A stretch of 64,000 bases of DNA, from positions 103,638 to 167,637 of the forward strand of contig CAKMKG010000003.1 of NCBI GenBank assembly GCA_927441425.1, in the 5' to 3' direction. The notes below the pieces were generated by a model. That model did no database searches. It was not told the origin of the DNA and saw only the letters and a program-made list of their open reading frames with translations. A program made the translations under genes and the position numbers. Positions 10,571 to 18,805 of the stretch are shown here, in pieces. Positions within the stretch are counted from its first letter, which is position 1. Every line of letters starts with the position of its first letter. Origin of the DNA: an uncultured Bacillota bacterium (GTDB lineage: Bacteria; Bacillota; Clostridia; Peptostreptococcales; Anaerovoracaceae).

Positions 10571-10602
10571 AATTTCTATATGCTATATAGTGTCATGATT
10601 TT

Positions 10603-11751
10603 TTAGTACCCCAATCCGTACCCGTTTGATGTCAGATAAGAATTGATTCCGTTGATAGTGCCAATGATTCGATTGGCGTATCTTGTTGAATGCGTCCCTC
10701 TGTTAACTTTAACCGAGCCCTGATTGTAAGCGGAAAATCCTTTTGTCATATCTCCGTCATAGGCTGCGATTCTTTCACTAAGGTACATTGCCCCGAAATT
10801 GATGCTGATCTCTGCATCCAAAAGCTGCTCTGTGCTCAATCCATATCTGGAACCCGTGGAGGGCATCACTTGCATCATTCCAAGTGATCCGCTGCTTCCA
10901 TGGGCTTTTGCATTGAACGTGCTTTCTTTGTGTGCTACAGCCATGAGAATTTTTTCGTCGATTTTATACGTTTGCGCTGCGTGCTTAAATAGGAAGACCA
11001 GCTCCTGCGCTTTATTTACCGTATAACTTCCATTGTATTTCTGGATGTAGCTCACCAGACCTTGATTATATTTTGACTCTGCTTCATTCCATGTGGACTT
11101 TGCAGGAGTCCCTTCTTTTGTGCTGACATAGATCCCTGTATAAGAATCATAATATATATCCCAGCCATAACCATTCTCACCGGTCATTGCTTTTAATGGC
11201 AAATATATCACATTTCCCTTGATCAGAACAGGCAATTCTGTTAAATTGAGTTCCCTGACTGACAATTCGGGTATCTGAATAATTGTGTCGCTACCATTCC
11301 CTTCAGAAGGATTACTGATTTCCGTTTCGGTATCAGCTGAGTCGTCGTCTTTCACCATATCTTCTGGGCCTTGCAATTCCAGCTTATAAGCCAGAACCTG
11401 TACCTCGCTGACGACTTGTGTTAAGACGTCCTCCCTTTCGTTTTTCTTCCAGCTATCACTGATATTGACCAATGACGGCTCTGTTTTTAAAAGTTTTAAT
11501 GTGCGGCTTTCAAAATCCATTTCAGCTTTTATTCCTAGTATCTCTCCCATTTCGGGTGTCAATGGGAAATAAGTTGTGTCCATATAAAGAAAAAATGGAA
11601 ACTGTAGATGATTGTTATCGATTTTTTGCCCATTGATAACAATATTTTTTGTTAAAAAATCTCCTTGAACGTTTTCTTCAGCATATATAGAAATTGATGA
11701 GAAAAGTAAGATTGTCAATGAAAGCCACACAGATACAAGCTTCTTTGCCAT
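10603..11751 (-). CDS. Secreted lytic transglycosylase with copper-amine-oxidase-N-like segments
   Basis: The 382-residue protein starts MAKKLVSVWLSLTILLFSS, a signal peptide, with cleavage likely after SIYA. Residues about 30-85 and 175-215 resemble the stalk repeats of the copper amine oxidase N-terminal-like family used by clostridial wall proteins (NIVINGQKI, YFPLTPEM and VIYLPLKAM, GWDIYYDSY). The C-terminal 130 residues are an SLT (goose-lysozyme-like) domain with catalytic Glu in AHKEST, SLGMMQVMP and AYNQGS. It should cleave peptidoglycan outside the cell. The start at 11751 is favoured by GAGAGGG upstream and by the signal peptide; a longer frame to 11913 lacks these. It is a single-gene unit. 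Confidence 0.88.
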   Translation of the reverse strand: MAKKLVSVWLSLTILLFSSISIYAEENVQGDFLTKNIVINGQKIDNNHLQFPFFLYMDTTYFPLTPEMGEILGIKAEMDFESRTLKLLKTEPSLVNISDSWKKNEREDVLTQVVSEVQVLAYKLELQGPEDMVKDDDSADTETEISNPSEGNGSDTIIQIPELSVRELNLTELPVLIKGNVIYLPLKAMTGENGYGWDIYYDSYTGIYVSTKEGTPAKSTWNEAESKYNQGLVSYIQKYNGSYTVNKAQELVFLFKHAAQTYKIDEKILMAVAHKESTFNAKAHGSSGSLGMMQVMPSTGSRYGLSTEQLLDAEISINFGAMYLSERIAAYDGDMTKGFSAYNQGSVKVNRGTHSTRYANRIIGTINGINSYLTSNGYGLGY

Positions 11752-11794
11752 ATCTATTTTCCCTCTCTTTCCTTGTCTTGTTAAAGACTTTTTT

Positions 11795-11803
11795 ATTATA
11801 CCA
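11795..11803 (-). promoter_or_regulatory. Extended -10 promoter for the transglycosylase gene
   Basis: On the minus strand the sequence TGGTATAAT gives an extended -10 element 45 bases upstream of the chosen start. No good -35 is seen, which is normal for extended -10 promoters. This supports the start at 11751, because the longer frame would begin upstream of this promoter. Confidence 0.55.
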
Positions 11804-11933
11804 CAAATAGCCAAAAAGTATACCTTTTTTTGATTTTCAAGCAGACGATCTGATTTTAATGTTGAAATTTCAACGTATTTAAGTGCAACAAGGATAGCAA
11901 ACCAGTTACACAATTACCAGAATTATCATAATA

Positions 11934-11975
11934 TTTCGCAATATATTCGCATAAATGGCTCGAAATATTGCGAAA
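11934..11975. repeat. 42-bp dyad element upstream of the transglycosylase gene
   Basis: TTTCGCAATAT and ATATTGCGAAA are perfect 11-base inverted arms around a 20-base centre that itself contains TTCG and CGAA. It stands next to, but is separate from, the aminotransferase terminator at 11978-12018. It could be an operator or a second RNA hairpin. Confidence 0.55.
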
Positions 11976-11977
11976 CA

Positions 11978-12018
11978 AACGAACAGACCGGAGCATTTGA
12001 AAATGCTCCGGTCTGTTC
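11978..12018 (-). terminator. Terminator of the putrescine aminotransferase gene
   Basis: GAACAGACCGGAGCATTT pairs with AAATGCTCCGGTCTGTTC, an 18-base stem, 58 bases past the aminotransferase stop. The T tract on the minus strand is interrupted (TTCGTTTGTTTCG), so efficiency is uncertain. Confidence 0.75.
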
Positions 12019-12075
12019 AGGGTTACATAATATGATGAATTTTCGATGTAATCAAGTTATACCTTTACATGCTTC

Positions 12076-13437
12076 TTACAGTTTGAATTCCTTCTTCGCA
12101 TCGACAATGGAAGCTTCCAGCTTCGTCATTACTTCGTCCATATGCTCATATGACAAAGTTGCAGGTGGTTCGATTCTTACTGTCTTTGCGTTAACAAGAG
12201 TACCGGCAGTCATTACGTGTCTGTCGAACAGACCCTTTGTTACTGCATAGCCAACTTCAGCTTCCGGGAATTCCATACAGATAAGAAGTCCTGCGCCTCT
12301 GAATGCCTTCAGAACAGTTGGATATTTCTTTTGGAGCTCAGCTAATTTATCCATTAAGTATTCGCCCTTTACCTTACACTGTCCAGGGATGTCATTTTCA
12401 AGCATATATTTGATGGTTGAAATTGCAGCCGAACAAGCGAGTGGGTTTCCTCCGAAAGTTGGTGATCCAAGAATCCAAGGATTGTCGATCAATTTCTGTC
12501 CCCACATGCAAGGTCTTGCAATGATACCGGTGATCGGCATAATTCCGCCGCCGAATGCTTTTCCGTAAGTCATGATGTCCGGAGTAACGTTTTCAACTTC
12601 GCATCTCCACATGGTTCCGGTTCTACCCATACCGGTCTGGATTTCATCAACGATCATAGCAACGCCGTACTTGTCGCAGATCGCTCTTACAGCTGTAAGG
12701 TATCCTTCAGCAGGAATGATAACTCCAGCTTCGCCCTGGATCGGTTCAATGATAACACCGGCAACCTTTTCGCCTACTGCCTGCAGATTTTTGATTGCAG
12801 CTTCCATAGCATCGGCATCACCGTACTTAACGTGCTGTACCTGCTGAATCAGTGGAGTATAGTCTTCTCTGTATGCGCCTTTTCCGCCCATAGAGATCGC
12901 TCCCATTGATTTTCCGTGGAACGCGCCTACGGTTGAGATATACCATCTTCCGCCTGTAGCCAAACGAGCAAGTTTCAGAGCCATTTCAACAGCTTCTGCT
13001 CCACCGTTTGTGAAGAAAGCGTACTGCAAATCTCCAGGAGTAATCATTGCAAGAATGTTTGCAAGGTAACCTCTTAATGGGTCAACCAGTTCTTGGCTAT
13101 GTAATGCATATCTGTCCAGCTGAGCCTTTACAGTCTTTAAAATTTCTGGGTTTCTGTGTCCACAAGTATAGATACCGAATCCGCCCAGGCAGTCGATGAA
13201 TTGCGTTCCGTAAAGATCTTCAAAATGGTCAACTGAGTCAGTCCATTCAACAAAAGCAGCGTCTGTTGATACTGATTTTCTGTATTCCAGCCATCCTGGG
13301 TTAACATTTTCGTTAAAGTTAGAAATGGAATCCTTAACGATTGTGTCTTTTTCTTCTTTTGTTAATTCAGGTCTTTCAATATAGCCTACAACTCTTTGTG
13401 CTTCTTTTAATGCTAATTCTTTGTTACATACGGTCAT
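12076..13437 (-). CDS. patA: Putrescine aminotransferase (class III, PLP)
   Basis: The 453-residue protein resembles E. coli PatA/YgjG along its length: NVNPG.LEYRKSV, FIDCLGGFGI, GHRNPE, LHSQELVDPLRG, AFHGKS, EPIQGEAGVI, DEIQTGMGRTG and AGTLVNAKTVRIEPP. The PLP lysine is in TYGKAFGGG. The known reaction moves an amino group from putrescine to 2-oxoglutarate, giving 4-aminobutanal (which cyclises to pyrroline), so it feeds putrescine catabolism. The ATG at 13437 follows GAGGAGG by nine bases; a TTG six codons earlier overlaps that site. The upstream region carries a sigma-54-type promoter, as E. coli patA does. Cadaverine or another diamine could be the true substrate. Confidence 0.82.
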   Translation of the reverse strand: MTVCNKELALKEAQRVVGYIERPELTKEEKDTIVKDSISNFNENVNPGWLEYRKSVSTDAAFVEWTDSVDHFEDLYGTQFIDCLGGFGIYTCGHRNPEILKTVKAQLDRYALHSQELVDPLRGYLANILAMITPGDLQYAFFTNGGAEAVEMALKLARLATGGRWYISTVGAFHGKSMGAISMGGKGAYREDYTPLIQQVQHVKYGDADAMEAAIKNLQAVGEKVAGVIIEPIQGEAGVIIPAEGYLTAVRAICDKYGVAMIVDEIQTGMGRTGTMWRCEVENVTPDIMTYGKAFGGGIMPITGIIARPCMWGQKLIDNPWILGSPTFGGNPLACSAAISTIKYMLENDIPGQCKVKGEYLMDKLAELQKKYPTVLKAFRGAGLLICMEFPEAEVGYAVTKGLFDRHVMTAGTLVNAKTVRIEPPATLSYEHMDEVMTKLEASIVDAKKEFKL

Positions 13438-13506
13438 GGTATAAAACCTCCTCAAATTTTAACTATAAACTCTTTTCTAGAGCAGCTAACGATTACCCTT
13501 ATATAC

Positions 13507-13523
13507 TTCAAATTCCGTGCCAA
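13507..13523 (-). promoter_or_regulatory. Sigma-54-type (-24/-12) promoter upstream of patA
   Basis: On the minus strand the sequence is TTGGCACGGAATTTGAA: the -24 element TTGGCAC is at 13517-13523 and the -12 element TTGAA at 13507-13511, with the required five bases between the TGGCAC and TTG cores. The consensus is TGGCAC-N5-TTGCW, so only one position deviates. It lies about 70 bases upstream of the patA start. The rest of 13524-13732 is AT-rich with no ORF and would be the place for activator sites, but I cannot name one. Confidence 0.75.
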
Positions 13524-13732
13524 CTTTTTATCTTTCAAAAAATATATTACAATTTTCTGAATTTACGTCCAATTTTAAGGCGTTTCGCCCTTTTCCCCCG
13601 CCTCTCACATCTATTATTGTCAGAAATCTTTTCTCAATTTATATATAGATGGGGCGAACTCATCTCACTATTGAGAAATTATGTCGCAATATTTTTGTTT
13701 CAAAACTCCTTCTTCAGGTTGAGGGTGCGGCG

Positions 13733-13756
13733 AAAAAAAGAACGCCTTCGGCGTTC
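13733..13756 (-). terminator. Terminator of the radical SAM gene
   Basis: On the minus strand GAACGCC-GAA-GGCGTTC is followed by a run of seven T, starting directly after the TAA stop of the gene at 13757. This is a textbook intrinsic terminator. Confidence 0.9.
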
Positions 13757-14911
13757 TTATATAAAATTTGTCATCATATCGTTCAGTTTTCTGTCCCAAA
13801 GCGCTTCATCGGCAATAGAACCTGCAAGCCGCGCCAGTTTTTCGAGGTGTTCCGAAGGCAGCAGGTCCAAATCTTCTGGCCTAGTCACCATTCCGGAACG
13901 TCGCGCCAGCTGGAATATCCTCTGCTCTGACTCCGGCATATTGAAATATTTCTCGATAACAGACCGCATTTTCTGCTGATCTGTGTCAAGCTTCCCTTCA
14001 ATCTCCTGTAGTAGGTTGATGATATGGTCACTGGCAAGAATTCCAGTACAGTCTTTTGTATTTTCAATCAACAGCTTGATTTCTGTCAGCTTTTCGTTCT
14101 CACTGCATAATTTGTAGCTTCCATTCAGATAATCCCGCCATAACTCCGTACCCTCTTTGATTACCGCAGTCCTGATCCGGATAAAGTCGGGATTGATTTC
14201 CCTCACTACCCGGGCAGTCTCCATCGCGTTCTCTCTTGACAACGCTTTGCCGCCAATTCCCGGCATAAAATAGACCGAAAGCTCGATGCCTGACTCCCTG
14301 ATGTTCTTCCCCGCTATGATTTCCTGCTCGGAAGTGACCCCTTTGTTGATCAGGTCCAGCACTCTGTCGGAGCCGGATTCAAAGCCTGAGTGAATCCGGT
14401 CCAGCCCGGCGGCCTTCAGCTCTTTATATTGCTCCACGCTGATCTTGGAGAGCGTTTCCGCACGTCCGTAGGTCGTGACCCGTTGAATGCTCGGCAATTT
14501 TTCACGCAGATACCGAAGCACCTCTAAAACCCTCTCCGTTTTCACTGCAAGAGAATTTCCGTCCTGCAGGAAGACATTTTCTCCGCCGTTGACAAGCCAG
14601 CGATAAACGAGATAATAGCAGTTTTTTTCTTCCCTTGTCATTCGATTCAGTTTTTCCAATGCAGCCTTTTTGTTCCAGGACCCGTCTTCTCTCTGATAAT
14701 CCTTCGCTATTTCAGCGTACTCTGCCATCACATCAATATCCCGTTTGATGCTTTCAACGGTGAATGCTTTGAACCCTTCATGCTTATACAGTTCGCAAAA
14801 TTTACAGCGATTCCAGGTGCAGCCCTCTGTAATTTGAAGTAGCAGGCTATTCGCTTCACTGGGCGGTCGGATCGGTCCGATCCGGTATGTGGTTTGTTTT
14901 TCGTCGTTCAT
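13757..14911 (-). CDS. Radical SAM protein of unknown substrate
   Basis: The 384-residue protein binds a [4Fe-4S] cluster through TEGCTWNRCKFCELY near residue 30. The cysteine spacing is CX4CX2C rather than the usual CX3CX2C, a variant I associate with one widespread but uncharacterised radical SAM family. Further radical SAM landmarks are FLQDGN, TYGRAETL and GLDRIHSGFESGSD (TIM-barrel strands with the GGE-like region). The ATG at 14911 has TTAGGAGT four bases upstream; six earlier codons are discarded. It is monocistronic, divergent from the threonine exporter pair. Nothing nearby suggests the substrate. Confidence 0.85.
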   Translation of the reverse strand: MNDEKQTTYRIGPIRPPSEANSLLLQITEGCTWNRCKFCELYKHEGFKAFTVESIKRDIDVMAEYAEIAKDYQREDGSWNKKAALEKLNRMTREEKNCYYLVYRWLVNGGENVFLQDGNSLAVKTERVLEVLRYLREKLPSIQRVTTYGRAETLSKISVEQYKELKAAGLDRIHSGFESGSDRVLDLINKGVTSEQEIIAGKNIRESGIELSVYFMPGIGGKALSRENAMETARVVREINPDFIRIRTAVIKEGTELWRDYLNGSYKLCSENEKLTEIKLLIENTKDCTGILASDHIINLLQEIEGKLDTDQQKMRSVIEKYFNMPESEQRIFQLARRSGMVTRPEDLDLLPSEHLEKLARLAGSIADEALWDRKLNDMMTNFI

Positions 14912-14940
14912 AGATACTCCTAACACCATTCTTTGAAAAC

Positions 14941-14989
14941 ATTATACCATAGAATATTTACTGACGAAAGAATCAGCCAATGGTATAAT
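14941..14989. promoter_or_regulatory. Divergent promoter pair built on an inverted repeat
   Basis: ATTATACCAT (14941-14950) and ATGGTATAAT (14980-14989) are perfect inverted copies. Each provides an extended -10 (TGGTATAAT), one pointing left to the radical SAM gene and one right to the exporter genes. For the rightward promoter CTGACG at 14961-14966 is a fair -35 with 17 bases of spacing. Confidence 0.65.
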
Positions 14990-15029
14990 ATAGGAAGATA
15001 AAATAGTCGTTTTGGAAACAGGTGTTACT

Positions 15030-15812
15030 ATGATTAACCAGATGCAAAAGAAGATTCTTATCTTGGCACTGCATGCCGGAGAATTGATGATGAAAAGCGG
15101 TGCGGAGAGCTACCGGGTGGAGGATACGATTACTAGGATCTGCAAGGCCTGCAAAATTCCTTATGTCGAAGTATTCGCAACTCCGACGGGTATCTTTTTG
15201 TCCCTTGACGAGGGTTCACCGGACAGCGACATGCACACTTTTATCAAGAGGATAAAGGGCAGCAGCATCGATTTGGATAAGATATCAAGAATCAATCATT
15301 TTTCAAGAGAGTTTACCAGTACCGACCTGTCTATCGACGCTGGTCTTTCTATATTAAAAGAAATCTCAAATAGTAAGCCTTATCCCCTACTTCTGAGGAT
15401 ATTGGGCGCTGCATTGGTCTCCTCTTTCTTTGCCCTGATCTTTCAGGGAACGTTCAAAGACTTCTTCTGCGCCTTCTTTGCAGGATCCTGCAGCTATGGG
15501 CTGTCAGTTCTTTTAGATAAAATCGAAACCAATCTCTTCATCAGAGGATTTTGCTGTTGTGCCGTCGCAACGCTTATTGCCCTTGGCCTTTTTTCCATCG
15601 GACTTGGAGTCAATTTGAACTCCGTGATCATCGGATCCATTATGATCTTTCTGCCCGGCGTTGCCCTCACCAATGCCGTCAGAGATACACTTGCCGGAGA
15701 TATGGTTTCCGGATCGTCGAAGGGCATCGAAGCGGTGATCATCGCAGTTTCCATTGCCTCCGGAGTCGGTGTCGCAATCAAGCTCTGGACTCTTATGGGA
15801 GGTGCGTTCTGA
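15030..15812 (+). CDS. Threonine/serine exporter family protein, YjjP-like half
   Basis: The 260-residue product corresponds to the larger half of the ThrE family. A cytoplasmic domain of about 115 residues (ALHAGELMMKSGAESYRVED, VEVFATPTGIFLSL) precedes five or so membrane segments with GCSYGLSV-like and FLPGVALTNAVRDTLAGD motifs; the last of these is diagnostic. In E. coli and Corynebacterium this family exports threonine and serine. The ATG at 15030 is preceded by ACAGGTG. Its TGA overlaps the ATG of the next gene, so both halves are made together. Confidence 0.85.
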   Translation: MINQMQKKILILALHAGELMMKSGAESYRVEDTITRICKACKIPYVEVFATPTGIFLSLDEGSPDSDMHTFIKRIKGSSIDLDKISRINHFSREFTSTDLSIDAGLSILKEISNSKPYPLLLRILGAALVSSFFALIFQGTFKDFFCAFFAGSCSYGLSVLLDKIETNLFIRGFCCCAVATLIALGLFSIGLGVNLNSVIIGSIMIFLPGVALTNAVRDTLAGDMVSGSSKGIEAVIIAVSIASGVGVAIKLWTLMGGAF

Positions 15813-16255
15813 TGATTTGGGCATTTTTATTTGCTTTCTGTTCCACTGTTGGATTCAGCATTCTCTTCCACGTTCCTAAGAAGCATCTCGCAAGCGCCGG
15901 TTTCGTAGGCGCCTTGGGGTGGCTGACTTATACGTATTTCATTATTTCCGGAAGCGGAAATATCCTGGCTTGCTTTGCTGGCTCCTGTGTTGTCGCAATC
16001 ATCAGTGATGTGTTTTCCCGTGCCTTCAAGGATGCGGCTACCATTTTTGTTATACCGGGGATCCTTCCCCTTGTTCCGGGCGCCGGAATGTACTATACCA
16101 TGCTGGCAATTCTGGAGGGCAACGTTGAGAAAATGGCGTCCACAGGAACCGAAACCATCCTCATGGCAGGTTCCATTGCCGTTGCGCTTCTTGTCATTGC
16201 ATCCGTGACAAAACTTCTTACATTGTTAGGCAGAAAACTGTTGACATATTTTTAG
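15812..16255 (+). CDS. Threonine/serine exporter family protein, YjjB-like half
   Basis: A 147-residue membrane protein with four or five hydrophobic segments, containing VPKKHLASAGFVGALGW and FVIPGILPLVPGAGMYYTM, typical of the small ThrE_2/YjjB partner. It starts on the last base of the preceding stop codon (TGATG). Together the two genes make a split ThrE exporter. The -35 box of the feoA promoter falls inside the last codons. Confidence 0.85.
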   Translation: MIWAFLFAFCSTVGFSILFHVPKKHLASAGFVGALGWLTYTYFIISGSGNILACFAGSCVVAIISDVFSRAFKDAATIFVIPGILPLVPGAGMYYTMLAILEGNVEKMASTGTETILMAGSIAVALLVIASVTKLLTLLGRKLLTYF

Positions 16256-16269
16256 GAATCGAATAAAAT
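16241..16269 (+). promoter_or_regulatory. Promoter for feoAB
   Basis: TTGACA at 16241-16246 and TAAAAT at 16264-16269 are separated by 17 bases, a near-consensus sigma-A promoter. The -35 overlaps the 3' end of the exporter gene. The leader would be about 160 bases and contains three operator-like boxes. Confidence 0.8.
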
Positions 16270-16277
16270 AATACTAG

Positions 16278-16376
16278 TAAGCAATGGCTAACTTGGGCCG
16301 TATTCTGTTCAACAATAATTAGTACCGGCTAACCAGGACGCCATATTTTTTTATCTGACGATTAGCATATGCTAAC
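16278..16376. promoter_or_regulatory. Three DtxR/IdeR-like operator boxes upstream of feoA
   Basis: The pattern TTAG-N6-CTAAC occurs at 16319-16333 and 16362-16376, and with one mismatch (TAAG-N6-CTAAC) at 16278-16292. The third is part of the 14-base palindrome TTAGCATATGCTAA. The arms fit positions 1-15 of the DtxR consensus (TTAGGTTAGCCTAACC). Box starts are 41 and 43 bases apart, about four helical turns each. An iron-responsive DtxR-family repressor of feoAB is the simplest reading; no such gene is in the window. Confidence 0.65.
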
Positions 16377-16435
16377 TTATCATAGAATCGAAATCGAACC
16401 CACTTCTCTCAGAGCTATAGAAAGGAAGACCGTCG

Positions 16436-16672
16436 ATGAAAATGACATTAGACAAATTGAAGACCGGAAGTACCGGGATCATAAAATCAATTGGAGGTGA
16501 AGGTGCTTTGCGAAGGCGTCTTCTTGATATGGGTCTTACTCCAAACACAGCTGTCATGGTTCGAAAGGTTGCGCCATTGGGCGATCCCATTGAGTTGCAT
16601 CTGCGAAGCTACGAGTTGACGATCCGCCAAGCCGATGCGAGAAAAATCGAGATTCTGGAGGTGGCCGAATGA
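16436..16672 (+). CDS. feoA: Ferrous iron transport protein A
   Basis: A 78-residue SH3-like protein with LRRRLLDMGLTPNT, VAPLGDPIELHLRSYELTIR and IEILEVAE, standard FeoA features. FeoA supports Fe(II) uptake by FeoB at the inner face of the membrane. It has AAAGGAAG upstream and overlaps feoB by four bases (ATGA), so the two are coupled. No feoC is present. Confidence 0.93.
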   Translation: MKMTLDKLKTGSTGIIKSIGGEGALRRRLLDMGLTPNTAVMVRKVAPLGDPIELHLRSYELTIRQADARKIEILEVAE

Positions 16673-18681
16673 GCATAACCTTTGCACTCATCGGGAATCC
16701 CAACAGCGGGAAGACTACTCTCTTCAACCAGATGACAGGCAGCAACCAGCACGTAGGCAATTTCCCCGGCGTCACCGTGGAAAAAAAGACTGGGCCCGTA
16801 CGCGGGCACAAAGGAGTAAACGTGGTGGATCTTCCGGGAATTTATTCCTTATCTCCATACACCTCAGAGGAGGTCGTGACACGGGACTTTCTCATTTCAG
16901 ACAAGCCTGACGCCATCATCAATATCATCGACGCGACCAACATCGAAAGAAATCTTTATTTAACACTTCAGCTTATGGAGTTAAACGTGCCCATGATCCT
17001 CGCTCTGAATATGATGGATGAAATTTATGGTAACGGCGTCGCAATTGATATCCAAAAGTTGGAAGAACAGCTGGGCATCCCGGTGGTGCCTATCTCCGCC
17101 AGCAAAAATGATGGTGTGGACGAATTAACTCACAGAGCCATCAAACATGCAGAACTGAAATCACTGCCAAAAAACCTTGATTTTTGCTGCGGTTACGTTC
17201 ACAACGCGATCCATTCCATCGCTCATCTGATCACAGAGGAAGCAAAGGCTGCGGGTCTTCCCCTTCGCTTTGCCGCCACAAAGATCGTGGAAGGCGATCA
17301 GCCGGTGATGGAAAAACTGAAGTTGATGGAACCAGAGCGGGATATCATTCAGCATATCGTTGACGATATGGAATTTCATCTGAATACAGACCGGGAAGCC
17401 GCTATGGCAGATATGAGGTATGCCTTTATCGAAAATATCTGCAAGGCCTGTGTCATCAAGGTCGGCCACAGCAAGGAGCATCTGCGCTCTATTCAAATAG
17501 ACAATCTCCTGACCCATAAATATCTGGCACTCCCCATTTTTCTGGGAATTATGCTTGTTATATTCTGGTTAACCTTCAGCGTCATCGGTTCCGGGCTGAG
17601 TGATCTTTTAAGCGTAGGGATCGACAGCGTTACCGCAGCTGTGGACAATGCCTTGTCCAATGTGAATGTGAGCCCGGCCCTTCATTCGTTGATCATCAAT
17701 GGTGTTTTCGCAGGAGTGGGAAGCGTTTTATCCTTTCTTCCCATCATCGTTGTACTGTTTTTTTTCCTGTCCATATTGGAAGACAGCGGCTATATGGCCA
17801 GGGTTGCTTTCGTAATGGACAAACTCCTCCGAAAGATCGGTTTATCAGGACGTTCCTTTGTCCCGATGCTCATCGGTTTTGGCTGTTCTGTTCCGGCTAT
17901 CATGGCCACCAGAACCCTACCAAGCGAGAGGGACCGGAAGATGACCATCATGTTAACGCCTTTCATGTCGTGCAGTGCAAAGCTGCCGATCTATGCGATC
18001 TTTACGGCAGCCTTCTTTACCGAGTATCAGTCTTTGGTCATGATCGGACTATACATAATGGGAATGATCGTCGCCATCATCGCAGGCTTGATCCTGAAAA
18101 AGACAATATTTGAAGGAAGCCCTGTTCCTTTTGTTATGGAGCTTCCGTCCTACCGGCTTCCGGCTGCGAAGAGCGTGATGCTGAAGATGTGGGAAAGAGC
18201 CATGGATTTTGTCAAAAGGGCTTTCACCGTTATCTTTATTGCGACTATTATCATCTGGGCGCTTCAGAGCTTTGACTTCGGGCTGAATGCCGTAGCCGAC
18301 ACGGGAGACAGCATGCTGGCCACCCTCGGAAAATTGGTTGCTCCAATCTTTGCTCCGCTGGGCTTTGGCGACTGGAGAGCTGCCACTGCACTGGTTACCG
18401 GTTTGACCGCAAAAGAAGCCGTGGTCAGCACCTTTGCAGTACTCCTGGGTGCAAGCGATGCAAGCTCTGTCATCCCACTGCTTTCACAGATGTTCACTCC
18501 GCTCTCGGCTTTTTCCTTCCTTACCTTCACACTGCTTTATATGCCTTGCGTTGCCGCTATGGCTGCGGTAAAAAGAGAACTGGGTGGATGGAGAAGCGCG
18601 GTGCTTGTCATGAGCTTTCAGACTCTGACCGCATGGATCGTGGCTTTCATCGTATATCAGACTGGAATGCTGATCCTTTAG
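16669..18681 (+). CDS. feoB: Ferrous iron transporter FeoB (GTPase-coupled)
   Basis: The 670-residue protein has an N-terminal G domain: G1 GNPNSGKTTLFN near residue 10, the Switch I region NFPGVTVEKK, G3 DLPGIYSL and G4 NMMD. A helical domain follows, then about eight to ten membrane segments with the Gate motifs (VPMLIGFGCSVPAIMATRT, LTPFMSCSAKLPIYA). It moves Fe(II) into the cell. The length is normal for a FeoB without extra C-terminal domains. A terminator follows closely. Confidence 0.96.
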   Translation: MSITFALIGNPNSGKTTLFNQMTGSNQHVGNFPGVTVEKKTGPVRGHKGVNVVDLPGIYSLSPYTSEEVVTRDFLISDKPDAIINIIDATNIERNLYLTLQLMELNVPMILALNMMDEIYGNGVAIDIQKLEEQLGIPVVPISASKNDGVDELTHRAIKHAELKSLPKNLDFCCGYVHNAIHSIAHLITEEAKAAGLPLRFAATKIVEGDQPVMEKLKLMEPERDIIQHIVDDMEFHLNTDREAAMADMRYAFIENICKACVIKVGHSKEHLRSIQIDNLLTHKYLALPIFLGIMLVIFWLTFSVIGSGLSDLLSVGIDSVTAAVDNALSNVNVSPALHSLIINGVFAGVGSVLSFLPIIVVLFFFLSILEDSGYMARVAFVMDKLLRKIGLSGRSFVPMLIGFGCSVPAIMATRTLPSERDRKMTIMLTPFMSCSAKLPIYAIFTAAFFTEYQSLVMIGLYIMGMIVAIIAGLILKKTIFEGSPVPFVMELPSYRLPAAKSVMLKMWERAMDFVKRAFTVIFIATIIIWALQSFDFGLNAVADTGDSMLATLGKLVAPIFAPLGFGDWRAATALVTGLTAKEAVVSTFAVLLGASDASSVIPLLSQMFTPLSAFSFLTFTLLYMPCVAAMAAVKRELGGWRSAVLVMSFQTLTAWIVAFIVYQTGMLIL

Positions 18682-18693
18682 AACGATTCTATT

Positions 18694-18734
18694 AACGCAG
18701 AGCGTAACCAAGGAATGACACTCTGCGTTTTTTG
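18694..18734 (+). terminator. Terminator of feoAB
   Basis: AACGCAGAG and CTCTGCGTT form a 9-bp stem with an 18-base loop followed by TTTTTT, 13 bases after the feoB stop. Confidence 0.8.
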
Positions 18735-18771
18735 ATTCATAATTTTTCCTTGTTTTTTTATCAGAATATTC

Positions 18772-18799
18772 TTGCAATTGTTTTCTGCTGTGCTATACT
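18772..18799 (+). promoter_or_regulatory. Promoter of a short terminated transcript
   Basis: TTGCAA at 18772-18777 and TATACT at 18794-18799 are 16 bases apart. The next strong signal downstream is a terminator at 18923-18971, so transcription from here should give an RNA of about 165 bases. Confidence 0.55.
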
Positions 18800-18805
18800 A
18801 TACAT

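Noticed and set aside
11752..11913. 54-codon N-terminal extension of the lytic transglycosylase
   Set aside because: The extension crosses the extended -10 promoter and would bury the signal peptide; a good ribosome binding site supports the later ATG.
16277..16435. Metal-sensing riboswitch (NiCo or M-box type) in the feoA leader
   Set aside because: The leader lacks the conserved G-rich loops of these classes; the repeated TTAG-N6-CTAAC boxes explain its structure better as protein-binding sites.
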